The notes beneath the pieces were generated by a model that worked only from the letters and a program-made list of their open reading frames with translations, did not search any database and had not been told where the DNA came from. Of a stretch of DNA of 64,000 nt, positions 16,871 through 25,677 are shown in pieces (position 1 is the first letter of the stretch; the number at the start of each line of letters is the position of its first letter). The position numbers were made by a program, and so were the translations under genes. This DNA comes from Terriglobia bacterium (GTDB taxonomy: Bacteria > Acidobacteriota > Terriglobia > Terriglobales > Acidobacteriaceae), in contig JAIQFC010000009.1 in NCBI GenBank assembly GCA_020073465.1, positions 62,001 through 126,000 on the forward strand. Reading direction: 5' to 3'.

Positions 16871-17251
16871 ATGATTCGAACCAGGTTGTCGGCTGTGCTC
16901 GTGGTTGGGAGTTTGTTTGCGCTGGCGGGATTGTGCCTCGCCCAGGACGTGATGAAGGTCGCAGCCGACCACTACAAGGTCCGGGTCGACAATGAACATG
17001 TACGGGTGGTCGAGAACACGCTGGGGCCTGGTGAAAAGGACCCCATGCACACGCACGCCGCGGGCTGGTACTACGTGACCAAGCCGGGCACGATGAAGAT
17101 TGTCCGCGCCGACGGCAAGGTCGAAACCTGGGAAGCGAAAGCCGGCGAAGCGGGATGGATGGAAGCGGAGGGCCCGCACACGTCAGAGAACGTGGGCAAG
17201 GAACCCGTGGGCTTCATCCTGGTAGAAGTCAAAAGCGCGGCAAAGAAGTAG
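16871..17251 (+). CDS. Secreted small cupin-domain protein
   Basis: 126 residues from ATG 16871, with GGAGGAG seven bases ahead. A signal peptide (residues 1-24, ending CLAQD) precedes a single cupin barrel: VENTLGPGEKDPMHTHAAGWYY contains the first His-x-His metal motif, and a later HTSENVG supplies another His. Single-domain cupins of this kind are common in acidobacterial secretomes. They may act on small ligands, but the substrate is unknown. The longer frame to 16790 includes a non-conserved 27-residue head and is rejected. Confidence 0.85.
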   Translation: MIRTRLSAVLVVGSLFALAGLCLAQDVMKVAADHYKVRVDNEHVRVVENTLGPGEKDPMHTHAAGWYYVTKPGTMKIVRADGKVETWEAKAGEAGWMEAEGPHTSENVGKEPVGFILVEVKSAAKK

Positions 17252-17253
17252 GG

Positions 17254-17289
17254 ATACCCGAAGTCTCCGACCCTAGAAAGCCATAGCCG
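17254..17289. repeat. Interspersed repeat, ATACCCGAAGT family, copy 2
   Basis: GATACCCGAAGT, a variable stretch, then AGAAAGCCATAGCC: the same two conserved blocks as at 13416-13441 but with a longer middle. It fills the gap between the ends of the cupin and aconitase genes. Confidence 0.55.
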
Positions 17290-17308
17290 CGAGAGAGGTA
17301 GTTGAAAT

Positions 17309-19402
17309 TCAGGCCGAGACCAGCTTTTCGCTCGGCTCGTATTCCACGATGTAGCCCGCCACCGCGCTCGCGGCTACCGTTAGTGGTGACGCAAGATACA
17401 TCTGGCCCGGACCGCTGCGGCCGGGAAAGTTGCGGTTTTGCGCGCTGATCACGACCTGATCGGGACGAGTCGAAACTCCCGGGCCGGCGTTGATGCATGC
17501 CCCACAACTGGGCTCGATCACGTGTGCCCCTGCCTTTTGGAAGACTTCGAGGTATCCCCGGCGCACACAGTAGTCGCGCGTCTCCTGCGAGCCGAACTGG
17601 ATGTAGAACTGCACCGAATCGGCCACCCGCTTGCCCTGCTTAAGGGCATCGGCGAGCACGAGCGCGTACATGTCCATATCTTCGTTCTTTCCGGCGGTGC
17701 AAGTGCCTCCGTAAGCGATCTCGACTGGGACAGGAGTATTCAGCTCGCGAACGTATTTTCCGTTGCCTGGATCGCCAGGTGTGGCAACCATCGGCGTGAT
17801 TTCGGAGGCATCGAGCTCGATGACATGCGCGTAGCGAGCCTCCGGATCGCTATACAGACCAGCGATCAAGGCCTCCGCTTTCTTGCGATCCATTCCACGA
17901 CGTTCGACGAGAAAGTCCACAGCCTTTCTGTCGGGCGCGACTATTCCAGTAAAGCCGCCAATCTCCGCCGCCATGTTGGTCATGGTGGCGCGTTCGTCGA
18001 CGCTGAGCTCTTCGATAGCTTCGCCGGCGTATTCCATGACCTTGGCGAGCGCCTTGCCGCTGCGCACATAGTCGAGGCTCAGAATCTTTAGGATGAAGTC
18101 TTTGGCCGTGACGTTGGGATGCCTCTTGCCGCGAATCACGATCCTCACCGACTCAGGAACCTTTACCCGGACATCCTTCGTAATCCAGCTGTTGAAGACG
18201 TCGGTGGTGCCGATGCCGAAGGCCACGCAGCCGATTGCGCCTACGTGCGGAGTGTGTGAGTCTGAGCCGATGTTCAACTGCCCCGGGAGCGCGTAGCTCT
18301 CGAGCACGATCGAGTGGCAGATGCCTTCCGATCCCTTGCGGTCTTTCAGTTCGCCGTGCAGCCTGATTCCCTGCTTCTCGGCGAAGGCCTGCTGCTTCAG
18401 CTTGAGCTGCGTGGCAAGATCGAGCAGGCCGAGCTTCTTTTTCTCCTCTGAGATCACTTCATCGAGAAAAGTCAGATGGTCACGAAAGAAGAGAATGCTC
18501 GCCGGGTCGCTGACCTTGGCGTCCTTGCCCACATAGCGCTCGAAGAAGATCGCCGCCATCGGCGTGACGTACTCATGGCTGAAGCGGAGGTCGGCACGCG
18601 CAAAGCCGGTGTCACCGGGCTTCACGGATGCAACGCCCACATCGCCCTTCTCATTCACCATGTGCCGGGCGAAAATCTTCTCAGCCAGCGTCATGGGGTG
18701 CATGCGATAGCGACGAGTTTGTCCAGCCATGCTGAGAGACTCGGACTCTTGTTTGATCGCCGGCAGAAACACCTTCTTCTGCATCCTCGCCACATTGAAC
18801 GGGAACAGCCCGCCGTACTCGATAACCTGGCGGGTAATTTCATCTTCGCCCGCGGTAAATTCGCTGAGCGGGATCTCTTCTCCAGCCCGAATCTTTTCGA
18901 TCAAAGCGAAGTTGGTCGAGGTCAGCAAGCCGAGGTTCTGGCAGTTCTGCTTGTAGATGCGCTCAATATTCTCGGCGATGACCACGCGGATCCCGGCGCA
19001 CATTTCGGCATAAGGAGACTGCTCGCGGCTCGATCCTTTTCCGCGCCGCTTGCCGCTCACCGCGCAGACAAAGCCGCCGCGCTTCACATCGCCGCGGCCA
19101 ATCGGCAGTACGCTGCCGCACTTCAGCCCGAGGTAAGGGATCTCGCCTAGAGTCTCGTCAAAATAAAAACAGTAGTGCGCCGGAGTGATCTCGTCGGTAG
19201 AAATGTCGTCGCGCAGCTTGGGGTTGTTTGCCGGATTCTTCGTGTCCCACGCCAGGTCTTCGCCCGCGAGTTGCCGCTTGATGAGTTCCGGATCCTCGGT
19301 GAGAAACAGAATGCGCCCCTGCAACCGGACTTCGCCTGGACGCTTCTCGATTTTTCGCTCCAGCAACGAGTCGATCAAGAAAATGTCTCCCGTGCCCGGC
19401 AC
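17309..19402 (-). CDS. Single-chain aconitase-family hydro-lyase, swivel domain first
   Basis: 697 residues. The swivel domain of the LeuD/AcnB kind is N-terminal (residues 90-160, with GKGSSREQSP and NCQNLGLLTS) and the catalytic Fe-S domain follows (residues 230-690): SDSHTPHVGAIGCVAFGIGTTD, GGTCTAGKNEDMD, CGACINAGPGV, NRNFPGRSGP. The three cysteines of the cluster are thus present. Ordinary AcnA and LeuCD have the reverse order, and AcnB has an extra HEAT-like domain that is absent here. It could act on isopropylmalate, homoaconitate, methylcitrate or citrate. Sequence alone does not decide. The GTG start at 19402 has GGAG ten bases upstream. A TTG at 19378 is an alternative. Confidence 0.85.
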   Translation of the reverse strand: MPGTGDIFLIDSLLERKIEKRPGEVRLQGRILFLTEDPELIKRQLAGEDLAWDTKNPANNPKLRDDISTDEITPAHYCFYFDETLGEIPYLGLKCGSVLPIGRGDVKRGGFVCAVSGKRRGKGSSREQSPYAEMCAGIRVVIAENIERIYKQNCQNLGLLTSTNFALIEKIRAGEEIPLSEFTAGEDEITRQVIEYGGLFPFNVARMQKKVFLPAIKQESESLSMAGQTRRYRMHPMTLAEKIFARHMVNEKGDVGVASVKPGDTGFARADLRFSHEYVTPMAAIFFERYVGKDAKVSDPASILFFRDHLTFLDEVISEEKKKLGLLDLATQLKLKQQAFAEKQGIRLHGELKDRKGSEGICHSIVLESYALPGQLNIGSDSHTPHVGAIGCVAFGIGTTDVFNSWITKDVRVKVPESVRIVIRGKRHPNVTAKDFILKILSLDYVRSGKALAKVMEYAGEAIEELSVDERATMTNMAAEIGGFTGIVAPDRKAVDFLVERRGMDRKKAEALIAGLYSDPEARYAHVIELDASEITPMVATPGDPGNGKYVRELNTPVPVEIAYGGTCTAGKNEDMDMYALVLADALKQGKRVADSVQFYIQFGSQETRDYCVRRGYLEVFQKAGAHVIEPSCGACINAGPGVSTRPDQVVISAQNRNFPGRSGPGQMYLASPLTVAASAVAGYIVEYEPSEKLVSA

Positions 19403-19491
19403 GGCAATTCTGCTCCACGCCGAGGCTTTTCAAATTGTACCGCCGACGTAACCGTCAGGTTCGCAGCAGAAACTTGCGATCCGAGGAGATC

Positions 19492-20349
19492 TCACCTTCT
19501 GTATTCGCGTGGGTCGGGCAAAGGCTCCAGGCCCCGCCCGGCGAACACTTCCTGGAACTCCTTCAACAGCGCGTCGTGCACCAGGCCATTCGACGCCAGA
19601 GTTTCGCGGCTGTTGAGTTCAAACGGCGATCCGTCGAAGCCGCTCACTCTGCCTCCAGCTTCTTCCACGATGAGCACGCCCGCCGCCGTATCCCAGGGAT
19701 TCAAGTTGAATTCCCAAAAGCCATCGAAGCGTCCGCAAGCGACATTGCACAAATCGAGCGCCGCTGATCCCGCCCGCCGCACCCCGTGCGTGTGCAAAGT
19801 GATCTGGTGGTAGAAATGAATGTTCGGATTCTTATGCCGCTTGTGGCTGGGGAATCCGGTGGCGATCAGACACTCCTTCAGTTGCGCAATCTGCGAAACG
19901 TGAATCGGCTCCCCATTCAGACGAGCGCCTCTTCCCTGCTCCGCGGAAAACAGCTCGTCGCGCGTCGGATCGTAAACCACACCTGCAATGCGACGCGGCT
20001 GCTCTCCCGGCAACCGGCGTTCCAGGGCCATCGAGACGCAGAACACAGGAAATCCGTGCGCGAAGTTGGTCGTGCCGTCGAGCGGATCGACATACCACCG
20101 GTAGTCGCTGCCCTGGTCGCTTAATCCCTGCTCCTCGCCGAGCACGTCATGATCGGGCCATTGCTGCCGGATGCGTTCGCGGATCAGGACTTCCGAAGCG
20201 CGATCCGCTGCCGTCACCAGATCGGCGTCGCCCTTGTACTCGACTTTCAAATGCTGGCGGAAGTGTTGCATCAGCAGCGCGCCAGCTTCCCGCGCGATGG
20301 CCGACATGGCTGGGAGCAAGCTGTCGTGGTTGGAGGAAGCGTTAGGCAC
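19492..20349 (-). CDS. suhB: Inositol monophosphatase family protein
   Basis: 285 residues, the family norm. Both diagnostic motifs are intact: DPLDGTTNFAHGFP (metal-binding Asp residues) and WDTAAGVLIVEEAGG (second metal site), plus the Glu pair in GEEQG. These Mg-dependent phosphatases act on inositol phosphates, or on 3'-phosphoadenosine phosphate or fructose bisphosphate in related subgroups. SuhB also assists ribosomal RNA synthesis in E. coli. The start 20349 has no clear ribosome site. The next gene on the same strand upstream is hfq, with a heptamer repeat region between. Confidence 0.9.
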   Translation of the reverse strand: MPNASSNHDSLLPAMSAIAREAGALLMQHFRQHLKVEYKGDADLVTAADRASEVLIRERIRQQWPDHDVLGEEQGLSDQGSDYRWYVDPLDGTTNFAHGFPVFCVSMALERRLPGEQPRRIAGVVYDPTRDELFSAEQGRGARLNGEPIHVSQIAQLKECLIATGFPSHKRHKNPNIHFYHQITLHTHGVRRAGSAALDLCNVACGRFDGFWEFNLNPWDTAAGVLIVEEAGGRVSGFDGSPFELNSRETLASNGLVHDALLKEFQEVFAGRGLEPLPDPREYRR

Positions 20350-20371
20350 GGGACTTGGTTCTGGGGTTTTG

Positions 20372-20494
20372 GGTGTTAGATGTTAGGTGTTAGGTGTTAG
20401 GTCTTAGGTCTCAGGTCTCAGGTCTTAGGTCTTGGGTTATCGGTCCCGGAAAAATGTCAGTCAAACTAACGCCTAAGACCTAACACCTAAGACC
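20372..20494. repeat. Heptameric tandem repeats with an inverted block
   Basis: Nine consecutive heptamers of the family GGTSTYA (20372-20434) are followed, after a 32-base spacer, by four heptamers on the opposite strand (TAACGCC, TAAGACC, TAACACC, TAAGACC; 20467-20494). Because the blocks are inverted they can pair into a long hairpin. It lies between the hfq stop and the start of the phosphatase gene. Confidence 0.9.
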
Positions 20495-20507
20495 CAAATG
20501 CCACTAC

Positions 20508-20780
20508 TTACTTTCTCTTCCCGGAATCTTCGGCAATGTACATGATCTCGTGCTTGTAGATGAACAGGTTGGGCGCACCTTCGCGCGTCAGCCGCACCAT
20601 GTTCTTGTCATAGTATTCGATCCATCCGTGGACGGTCTGGCCATCCATCAGTTTGACGCTGACCGGCTTCTGTTTCTCACCCAAAGCCTTCAGGAAAGCG
20701 GCTTCCTGTAAGGTTTCTTCGGGAGGCGGAGTGCGGCCATGTTTGCCAGCGCCAGAATTTCCTTGCGGGCGAAAAGGCAT
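20508..20780 (-). CDS. hfq: RNA chaperone Hfq (acidobacterial form)
   Basis: 90 residues from ATG 20780 (a TTG at 20795 gives five more). The Sm fold is evident: helix QEAAFLKALGEKQKPVSVKL, Sm1 DGQTVHGWIEYYDKNMVRL, and Sm2 LFIYKHEIMYI, where IYKHEI equals the E. coli VYKHAI motif that lines the uridine-binding pore. The protein should form a hexamer that joins small RNAs to mRNAs. The N-terminus is longer and more Pro/Gly-rich than in E. coli, and the C-terminal tail is only a few residues. A TACAAT lies five bases before the ATG and no ribosome site is seen, so a leaderless message is possible but unproven. Confidence 0.85.
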   Translation of the reverse strand: MPFRPQGNSGAGKHGRTPPPEETLQEAAFLKALGEKQKPVSVKLMDGQTVHGWIEYYDKNMVRLTREGAPNLFIYKHEIMYIAEDSGKRK

Positions 20781-21016
20781 ACCGCATTGTACCAAGGCGC
20801 GCTAACCGGGCGCGTGTCCTCGAGGGCCCGTAGTGCCATCATGGTACAGGGTGAGATTCCGCGGCTGAAGGTCACTCGCCGGGGATATGCTTTGAAACAC
20901 TCGCAGAACCTGCCTCGAAGTCGAAACTCATTCCGCTCTCTCACTTGGGAATGCCTCCCTCGGTGGTTTTGGTAGTACAATTTCGGGCAATCCGCTCTTC
21001 CGGTAGGAGGTCCGCC

Positions 21017-21349
21017 GTGAAGAAACGCTCCTTGCCCCCTATCCCTGTGCTCTTCATCCCTGTGCTCGTTTGCCTGCTCTCAGCGACCGCTCTGCCCCAA
21101 AGGCCTAACTATCCCCCTGCACCCAAGCCTATGGATAGCAACATGGCACCCCAAGTCCCGGTGAATGCCCGAAGGCAAATCGACTTGGTGCAGTTGCAGA
21201 GGGAGGCCGACGACCTGGCCAGAACGGCGCAAACGATTCCCGCCGACGTGGCCAAAGTGCGCAAAGGAATGCTGCCCAAAGACGTGATTCAGAAGCTGAA
21301 GCAGATCGAGAAATTGTCGAAACACCTGAGAAGCGAGTTGAACCCGTGA
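21017..21349 (+). CDS. Hypothetical small secreted protein
   Basis: 110 residues from GTG 21017, chosen because TAGGAGG lies six bases ahead. The ATG at 20945 has none. A signal peptide (VKKRSLPPIPVLFIPVLVCLLS) precedes a Pro-rich spacer and a charged helical segment (RRQIDLVQLQREADDLARTAQTIPADVAKVRKG ending in LKQIEKLSKHLRSELNP) likely to be a coiled coil. The LQREADDLA and LPKDVIQKLKQIEKLSKHLR pattern is common in small acidobacterial envelope proteins. It is convergent with the receptor gene downstream. No function is known. Confidence 0.75.
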   Translation: MKKRSLPPIPVLFIPVLVCLLSATALPQRPNYPPAPKPMDSNMAPQVPVNARRQIDLVQLQREADDLARTAQTIPADVAKVRKGMLPKDVIQKLKQIEKLSKHLRSELNP

Positions 21350-21443
21350 CGTAGAACCTGCGCCTTAGTTCATTACGTCCTGATCTCACATCCACACTGA
21401 GTGATCACGACCCGGACGACCGTTCTTGATCAGTTGTCTACCA

Positions 21444-21481
21444 AATTAAAAGGGCCACCAAGCCTGATAGTCTGGTGGCCC
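21444..21481 (-). terminator. Rho-independent terminator of the first TonB-dependent receptor
   Basis: On the minus strand GGGCCACCA pairs with TGGTGGCCC across a 12-base loop and is followed by TTTTAATT. It begins 23 bases after the receptor stop codon. Confidence 0.85.
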
Positions 21482-21503
21482 GAAGTAGTAAAGCCGAACG
21501 CGA

Positions 21504-24500
21504 TTAGAAGGTAAACTTCAGCCCCCATTCGACCTGCCGCGCGGCACCGACCGCGTACACCCCCGTGCCATTGCCTACACGGAAGTTCTCATTATCCAAG
21601 GGCGTCGTACCGTTGATCGCACCTGGGCTTCCGGTCATTATGCCCGACATCGTGGATGGAGGCAGATTGAAGTTGGCGAAGTTAAGCACGTTGAACGCTG
21701 TCACGCTTGGCTCGATGGTGAATCTTTCATGGAAGGTGTGCCTCCAGGCCACCCTCAGATCCAAGGCCTTCAACCAACTGAAGCCTACTTGGTTGCCAGG
21801 AGCGCAAGGTGCTGGACAAATAGGTTGGGCGACGCCGTTCAGGGCCTGCAATTGCGTCAGCGTCATCAAACCGTTACTGATCAGCACCTGGCCGGCTGGC
21901 GTGGCCTGGCCAGCAACAGTGGTGTTGTATCGATTGATTGTCTGATTGATGTTGGAAGCGTTGATGCCCCGCCCGAATTCCCCGAGGTGGGTACCCGGCA
22001 TGGGATCGCCTATGGTGCCGTCTCCCGTGAAATCGGTGCGGAAGATTTCACCGTCGCCCAAGCCCGAGTTCTGAACCACCAGCGCGGAGGACTGTGGGCT
22101 GCCCATATGCATGGTCAGGCCAAGGCGGAACCCTGCCGGAGCATCGGCGTAGCCACCGAATGAGATTTGGTGGGTGCGGTCCAGCAGCGCGGGACCGAAG
22201 TAACGATTCGGCACGTTGTTATCGGCAGCCGCGAGGACAAAGTCCTGGTCGCTGTCTCCTGCTGTTCCTGTAGCCTGTAATCCCCCCGAGTTCTCAAATC
22301 GGGAGAGGCTGTAGGCGAACTGGAGGTTAAGAGCCTTGATACCCCGCATCGGACTGCTGACATTTTCCACCAGCTTCAGCTGCAGTGCGTTGTAAACCGA
22401 ACGTCCAATCGGCTGCAGCACCGTGGCCGGCCCCTGGTTGGGGTTCAGCCCATGGAAAGCACAGGTTACTCCGAGGGCCTGATTGCAGGCCTGGCCGAAG
22501 TCCGCGTCCGAAGTGAGACCGTTGTCGGCGAAGTCGGCCATGGTTGCCGGACCTACCGGCGTTGTTGCTGTTGCCGGGTGAAGGCCCGGGCATCCGGCAA
22601 TGGCTGCGTCAATCGATCCAACTCCACAAGCCGTCAGCGTCGTGGCAATGGCAGCCTGAGCAGCTGGAGAGTCGAAGTTCTTCACATCGCCGACGTGGTT
22701 GATGTCGATGCCCAGGAGAGATCGGGTCTCGATGTTACGGAGGAAATCCACACTGAGAATCATTCCATGAGTGATCTGGCGCTGGATGCCGATGTTCATC
22801 TGGACGGATACCGGCGTCTTGTAATTGGGCCCGATCCAACCGAGCGGTATTCCCAATCCCGCAGCCAGATTGTCCCCGATGTAATTGGGATTGTGAGCTT
22901 TCAAGTCGACCGGATTGCCAGCCTTGAATTGCTGCCAGAACGTAAGAATGTTGGGAATTGCGTCCCCAATACGCAGACTGTTGCCACAGGAGGTCGCATC
23001 GGGCGTAATCGTGCCCCCTTCCACGGGCACGGCTGCTGGCGTGCCGTTGTAGCCGGTGGAACCGCAAGCATAAGGATCCTGCAGGAAAGCGCCGGTTTGC
23101 AGGCGCAGCGGGCGATCAAACAAAACGTTGTTGTAGATGATGTTCTCGTAATATAAGCCGGCGCCGGCGCGGATCACAGTCTTGCCACTGCGGGTCGGGT
23201 CCCATGCGATGCCGACTTGTGGCGCGAAGTTCTTGCTGGGATTGTTGACCTTGTTGCCCCAACCTGGAAATGCAGCATTCACATTGGCGTCAGCCGGGAG
23301 GTCGCTGTCCGTACGCCCGGTATCGTGGTCGTAGCGGAGACCGTAGCTCAAGGTCAGATTCGGCTTGATCTTCCAGCTATCGCCAAAATAGATGCCGATG
23401 CGATTGTCAGGCCCTAAACCCCCAGCGGGAAAGCCCATCGCCGGTAGTTCCGTGCTGAAACCCAACCCGTTGCCGTATCGCACCCTCGAGGTCGGGTAAT
23501 TCAGCGGATTGGCGGACCCTCCGGCAAACGGACCAGCCGCTGCGAAGGCAATATTGTTGGGTGTGACTTGGAAAGAGACGCGCGGCGCTAAACCAAAGAA
23601 GCTGGCAAACCCGCCACCCTGAATGCGGTTATAAGTAATGCCATAGCGCAAAATGTGCGAGTGAATGGACTTGCTGCCATCGTACTTCAACTCGTGGTTG
23701 GACTGCGGTGTACTCTGGGGAGCCAGTAGATTCGGACCAACGTACAAGCTGCTTCCTACGCCGTTGATTTCCACCCCAGTGTTAGCGTAGGGAAGACTGG
23801 TTCCGGTAGTGTTGTCCGTAATCTGGTTCTGGAATTTGAGATACGAGAAGCGAATGGCGTGCGTGAAGGTGCCTGTGTTGAAGTCCACCCCCAGCGCATG
23901 CACCCGAGTGTAGTCCTTGTTGGCATACACGGAATACCCGAAACCAAAGCTGGCGGGAAGAATGTTGGCAAAGTAGGTATAGCGGTAAAAGGCACGCGCG
24001 TTGTGGCCGAGGTTGTAATCCACCTTGCCCAGTAGGTCGCTTTCACGGAATGCCTGGCTGAATCCACCGTTCAGCACATCGAACGGCGCCGTGAAGAGAA
24101 CTGGGGAAAGCGAATCCTGCTTAGTGCGCTCACCGTCGGCAAAGAAGAAGAGTTTGTCTTTGATGATTGGTCCACCCACATCGCCGCCGAACTGCGAGCG
24201 CTGCAGCGGAAGATTTGCGCCGCCCGGAGACGAGGCGCCCCAAACCCCGGCGTCCCGGAACAGGCCAAATGCATCGCCGTGAACAGAGTTGGTTCCGGAC
24301 TTCGTGGTCACATTGACCGCACCCGAAGAGGTCAAATCCTGCGACAGGTCGAGAGATGACTGGCTGAGCTGAAACTCGGCGATCGCGCTGGCAGGAATGT
24401 TCGAGGTAGTTGTTCCGACGGTCTCGTCGCTGATGTCAATGCCATCCACATTGATGCGTGCCGTGCGGCCGAAGCGCCCGCCGAAGGAAATCGATGAGAA

Positions 24501-25058
24501 ACCCGCCTTGGTCGGATCGAAATTCTGTCCGTCCTGAATCTGAACACCCGGCTCCAGTTGCGCGAGATCAAGGAAGTTGCGGCCGTTGATCGGCAGGTTG
24601 TCCACCTGCGCAGCGGTTACCACACCCTGCACAATAGCCTGCTCGGTGTTCACAGCTACCGTGGAACCCTGCACCTCGATTACGGTGCTTTCCTGACCCA
24701 CCACCAGCTTCGCGTTGACGCTTGCGGTGTTGCCAACCAGCACCGCCACTGTTTGGCTGAATGTGCTGAAACCCTTGGCGGAGATCCGAACCTCGTAGCT
24801 GCCAGGCGCAAGGGCGCCTGAGTTGAATGCGCCGGCAGCATTCGAGGCGACGTCGATCACGTGGTTCGTGGCGACGTTCGTGATCACAACCTTGGCGCCT
24901 TCGACCACAGCGCCGCTGGGGTCCGTCACGGTACCCACGATACTTCCTGTGCTCAGCGTAGTTTGGGCGAGTAGCAGAGGAGACGAAAGCAGAAGTACGG
25001 CGACTAGCGCAAACAAGCTAAATCGGGCGCCAAAACGCTGGGAATTAAGGCTGAACAT
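21504..25058 (-). CDS. Oar-type TonB-dependent outer-membrane receptor (copy 1)
   Basis: 1184 residues from ATG 25058, with GGAAGG upstream. A signal peptide (ending LLLAQ) is followed by a carboxypeptidase-regulatory (SpaA-like) domain (about 35-115: GSIVGTVTDPSGAVVEGAKV), a plug domain (GVVTAAQVDNLPINGRNFLDLAQLEPGV and GGRFGRTARINVDGIDISDE), and a long 22-strand barrel that ends in KFTF, the aromatic C-terminus read by the Bam machinery. Such proteins import or bind large substrates through TonB energy. The ligand is unknown. It is a paralogue of the gene at 25678-29259: plug regions are nearly identical while the extracellular loops differ. No TonB or ExbB gene is nearby. Confidence 0.9.
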   Translation of the reverse strand: MFSLNSQRFGARFSLFALVAVLLLSSPLLLAQTTLSTGSIVGTVTDPSGAVVEGAKVVITNVATNHVIDVASNAAGAFNSGALAPGSYEVRISAKGFSTFSQTVAVLVGNTASVNAKLVVGQESTVIEVQGSTVAVNTEQAIVQGVVTAAQVDNLPINGRNFLDLAQLEPGVQIQDGQNFDPTKAGFSSISFGGRFGRTARINVDGIDISDETVGTTTSNIPASAIAEFQLSQSSLDLSQDLTSSGAVNVTTKSGTNSVHGDAFGLFRDAGVWGASSPGGANLPLQRSQFGGDVGGPIIKDKLFFFADGERTKQDSLSPVLFTAPFDVLNGGFSQAFRESDLLGKVDYNLGHNARAFYRYTYFANILPASFGFGYSVYANKDYTRVHALGVDFNTGTFTHAIRFSYLKFQNQITDNTTGTSLPYANTGVEINGVGSSLYVGPNLLAPQSTPQSNHELKYDGSKSIHSHILRYGITYNRIQGGGFASFFGLAPRVSFQVTPNNIAFAAAGPFAGGSANPLNYPTSRVRYGNGLGFSTELPAMGFPAGGLGPDNRIGIYFGDSWKIKPNLTLSYGLRYDHDTGRTDSDLPADANVNAAFPGWGNKVNNPSKNFAPQVGIAWDPTRSGKTVIRAGAGLYYENIIYNNVLFDRPLRLQTGAFLQDPYACGSTGYNGTPAAVPVEGGTITPDATSCGNSLRIGDAIPNILTFWQQFKAGNPVDLKAHNPNYIGDNLAAGLGIPLGWIGPNYKTPVSVQMNIGIQRQITHGMILSVDFLRNIETRSLLGIDINHVGDVKNFDSPAAQAAIATTLTACGVGSIDAAIAGCPGLHPATATTPVGPATMADFADNGLTSDADFGQACNQALGVTCAFHGLNPNQGPATVLQPIGRSVYNALQLKLVENVSSPMRGIKALNLQFAYSLSRFENSGGLQATGTAGDSDQDFVLAAADNNVPNRYFGPALLDRTHQISFGGYADAPAGFRLGLTMHMGSPQSSALVVQNSGLGDGEIFRTDFTGDGTIGDPMPGTHLGEFGRGINASNINQTINRYNTTVAGQATPAGQVLISNGLMTLTQLQALNGVAQPICPAPCAPGNQVGFSWLKALDLRVAWRHTFHERFTIEPSVTAFNVLNFANFNLPPSTMSGIMTGSPGAINGTTPLDNENFRVGNGTGVYAVGAARQVEWGLKFTF

Positions 25059-25624
25059 TGTCCACCTTCCTTTCGGAACTGTTCTCACAATTGCTTTTGG
25101 AATCTATGTCCAATCTTGAAGAGTGGCTCGGTAGTCGGTTCCCGCATGTGGAAGCTCTCCGGAACAACACTCACATGGCCCAACACTAATATTCGAGTCT
25201 AAGCAATGAGCCGTCGCAGTTATTGTAACTGTTAGCAGCAATTTGTGAGCCACGCTTCCATACGATTCCTATTTACGTGTTATCTCCCATTGTTTGAGCG
25301 TGTTGCTGGTTTTTTCGCGCATCCGTTTCCCATGTGCCTCCCGGAAAGCTACTAAAAAATGGAGTTTCACTCTCGGAAACTGAAACTCTTGGCTCCGACA
25401 CCGGAACCACACCTGCCGCAGTCGCCCCAACATCTCCGATAAGTGTTATGTTTTTGTAGCGGATAGGGTGCTGAGCGATCATTTAGTGCCCAGCGAACTG
25501 AACAGGGAGCTGGGTGGGCCGATTGTAGAGCTGCCCTTGGGAACTTTTGACGGCGAGCGGGGCTGGTTCGGCGACTGAGGGCTGCCCGAGGACTCCCGGG
25601 CGTTCAATGCGGTTTTCCGTTCAC
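25059..25624. other. Long upstream region of receptor copy 1
   Basis: 566 bases with no supported gene. It holds the 15-base motif shared with the other receptor (25238-25252), a small palindrome CAGTTA-TTG-TAACTG nearby (25217-25231), and the terminator of the upstream receptor at its right edge. An open frame of 69 codons on the minus strand (25273-25482) has no ribosome site and is not called. The promoter of receptor 1 probably lies between 25060 and 25240. Confidence 0.55.
25238..25252 (-). promoter_or_regulatory. Motif TGGCTCACAAATTGC, copy upstream of receptor 1
   Basis: On the minus strand TGGCTCACAAATTGC lies 180 bases ahead of the receptor 1 start. The identical 15 bases lie 163 bases ahead of the receptor 2 start (29422-29436), while the flanking sequence differs. 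This could be a shared operator or part of a shared promoter. Confidence 0.5.
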
Positions 25625-25656
25625 AAAAAAAAGCCGTGGCGCGAAAGCGCCACGGC
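25625..25656 (-). terminator. Rho-independent terminator of the second TonB-dependent receptor
   Basis: A perfect ten-base stem, GCCGTGGCGC with GCGCCACGGC around a TTTC loop on the minus strand, is followed by eight Ts. It begins 22 bases after the stop codon at 25678. Confidence 0.95.
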
Positions 25657-25677
25657 CGAGTTAGGACAGGATTCGGG

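Noticed and set aside
20690-20980. A 96-codon open frame on the minus strand overlapping hfq
   Set aside because: It is out of phase with the clear Sm-fold protein and has no family features.
25273-25482. Small minus-strand gene in the leader of receptor 1
   Set aside because: No ribosome site, low-complexity Ser/Pro-rich composition, and no recognised domain.
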